From Oscillospiraceae bacterium (GTDB lineage: Bacteria; Bacillota_A; Clostridia; Oscillospirales; Oscillospiraceae): a stretch of DNA of 5,880 bases. Below are positions 5,829 to 5,880 of this stretch, one piece after another. The notes beneath the pieces are model-generated. The model was given only the letters and a program-made list of their open reading frames with translations, was not told where the DNA came from and did no database searches. Location of the stretch: NCBI GenBank assembly GCA_017455225.1, contig JAFTBL010000054.1, forward strand, positions 1-5,880, written 5' to 3'. Position 1 is the first letter of the stretch. Every line of letters starts with the position of its first letter. Position numbers and translations under genes: made by a program.

Positions 5829-5880
5829 TCAGAAGTCGGCTTTTTCCTCTTTCCGCTTGTCGATGAAATTCTCCACCCGG
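5829..5880 (-). CDS. C-terminal end of an upstream gene (partial); possibly GerW/YtfJ-type sporulation protein
   Basis: The last 16 codons before a TGA (5831-5829) read RVENFIDKRKEEKADF. The charged, helical tail resembles a protein C-terminus, and its stop lies 40 bases before the carboxypeptidase start, which fits an upstream operon member. In several Clostridia a gerW/ytfJ gene lies just upstream of a DD-carboxypeptidase gene, and a charged lysine-rich tail fits that family, but 16 residues cannot prove it. Another frame stays open up to 5785 and cannot be fully excluded, though its peptide looks less like a natural C-terminus. Confidence 0.4.
   Translation of the reverse strand, partial: RVENFIDKRKEEKADF

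Overview
The window is a tightly packed, one-directional block of housekeeping genes. All genes lie on the minus strand, so transcription runs from the right end (about 5880) to the left end (1). The sequence is GC-rich in most places. The combination of a GC-rich genome, good Shine-Dalgarno sites, the order cmk-plsC-ispH, and an IspH reading frame that continues into what looks like the start of ribosomal protein S1 points to a GC-rich member of the Clostridia, perhaps an Oscillospiraceae/Ruminococcaceae-type gut anaerobe. The taxonomic call is inference; the gene calls rest on visible motifs.

Layout in transcription order: the last 16 codons of an unidentified gene (5880-5829, possibly the sporulation protein GerW/YtfJ); a short secreted D-alanyl-D-alanine carboxypeptidase (5788-5015); an RsuA/RluB-type pseudouridine synthase (4998-4288); an RpiR/MurR-family regulator with a SIS domain (4284-3421); a HI0933/YhiN-type flavoprotein (3428-2196); cytidylate kinase Cmk (2182-1505); a PlsC-type acyltransferase starting with GTG (1508-912); and IspH (915 to the left edge). 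The IspH frame is open through position 1 and runs into an acidic S1-like leader. Gaps are 40, 16, 3, -8, 13, -4 and -4 bases, which suggests one operon with translational coupling. No stretch over 300 bases lacks a gene, and I see no RNA gene, mobile element, CRISPR array or convincing terminator.

The genes serve separate core processes: peptidoglycan trimming, 23S/16S rRNA modification, CMP/dCMP phosphorylation, phosphatidic acid synthesis, isoprenoid precursor synthesis by the MEP pathway, and translation (S1). The regulator is the one member that does not obviously belong.

Most worth a second look: the IspH-S1 fusion joint with a possible internal start for S1; an abrupt GC drop inside ispH at about position 415 (about 69% to about 48% by hand count) that coincides with a non-consensus substrate-pocket motif; the RpiR/MurR gene embedded in a housekeeping operon with a perfect inverted repeat and a TTGACA box just upstream; and a DD-carboxypeptidase reduced to its catalytic domain. 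I found no clear sign of a wholly new system.
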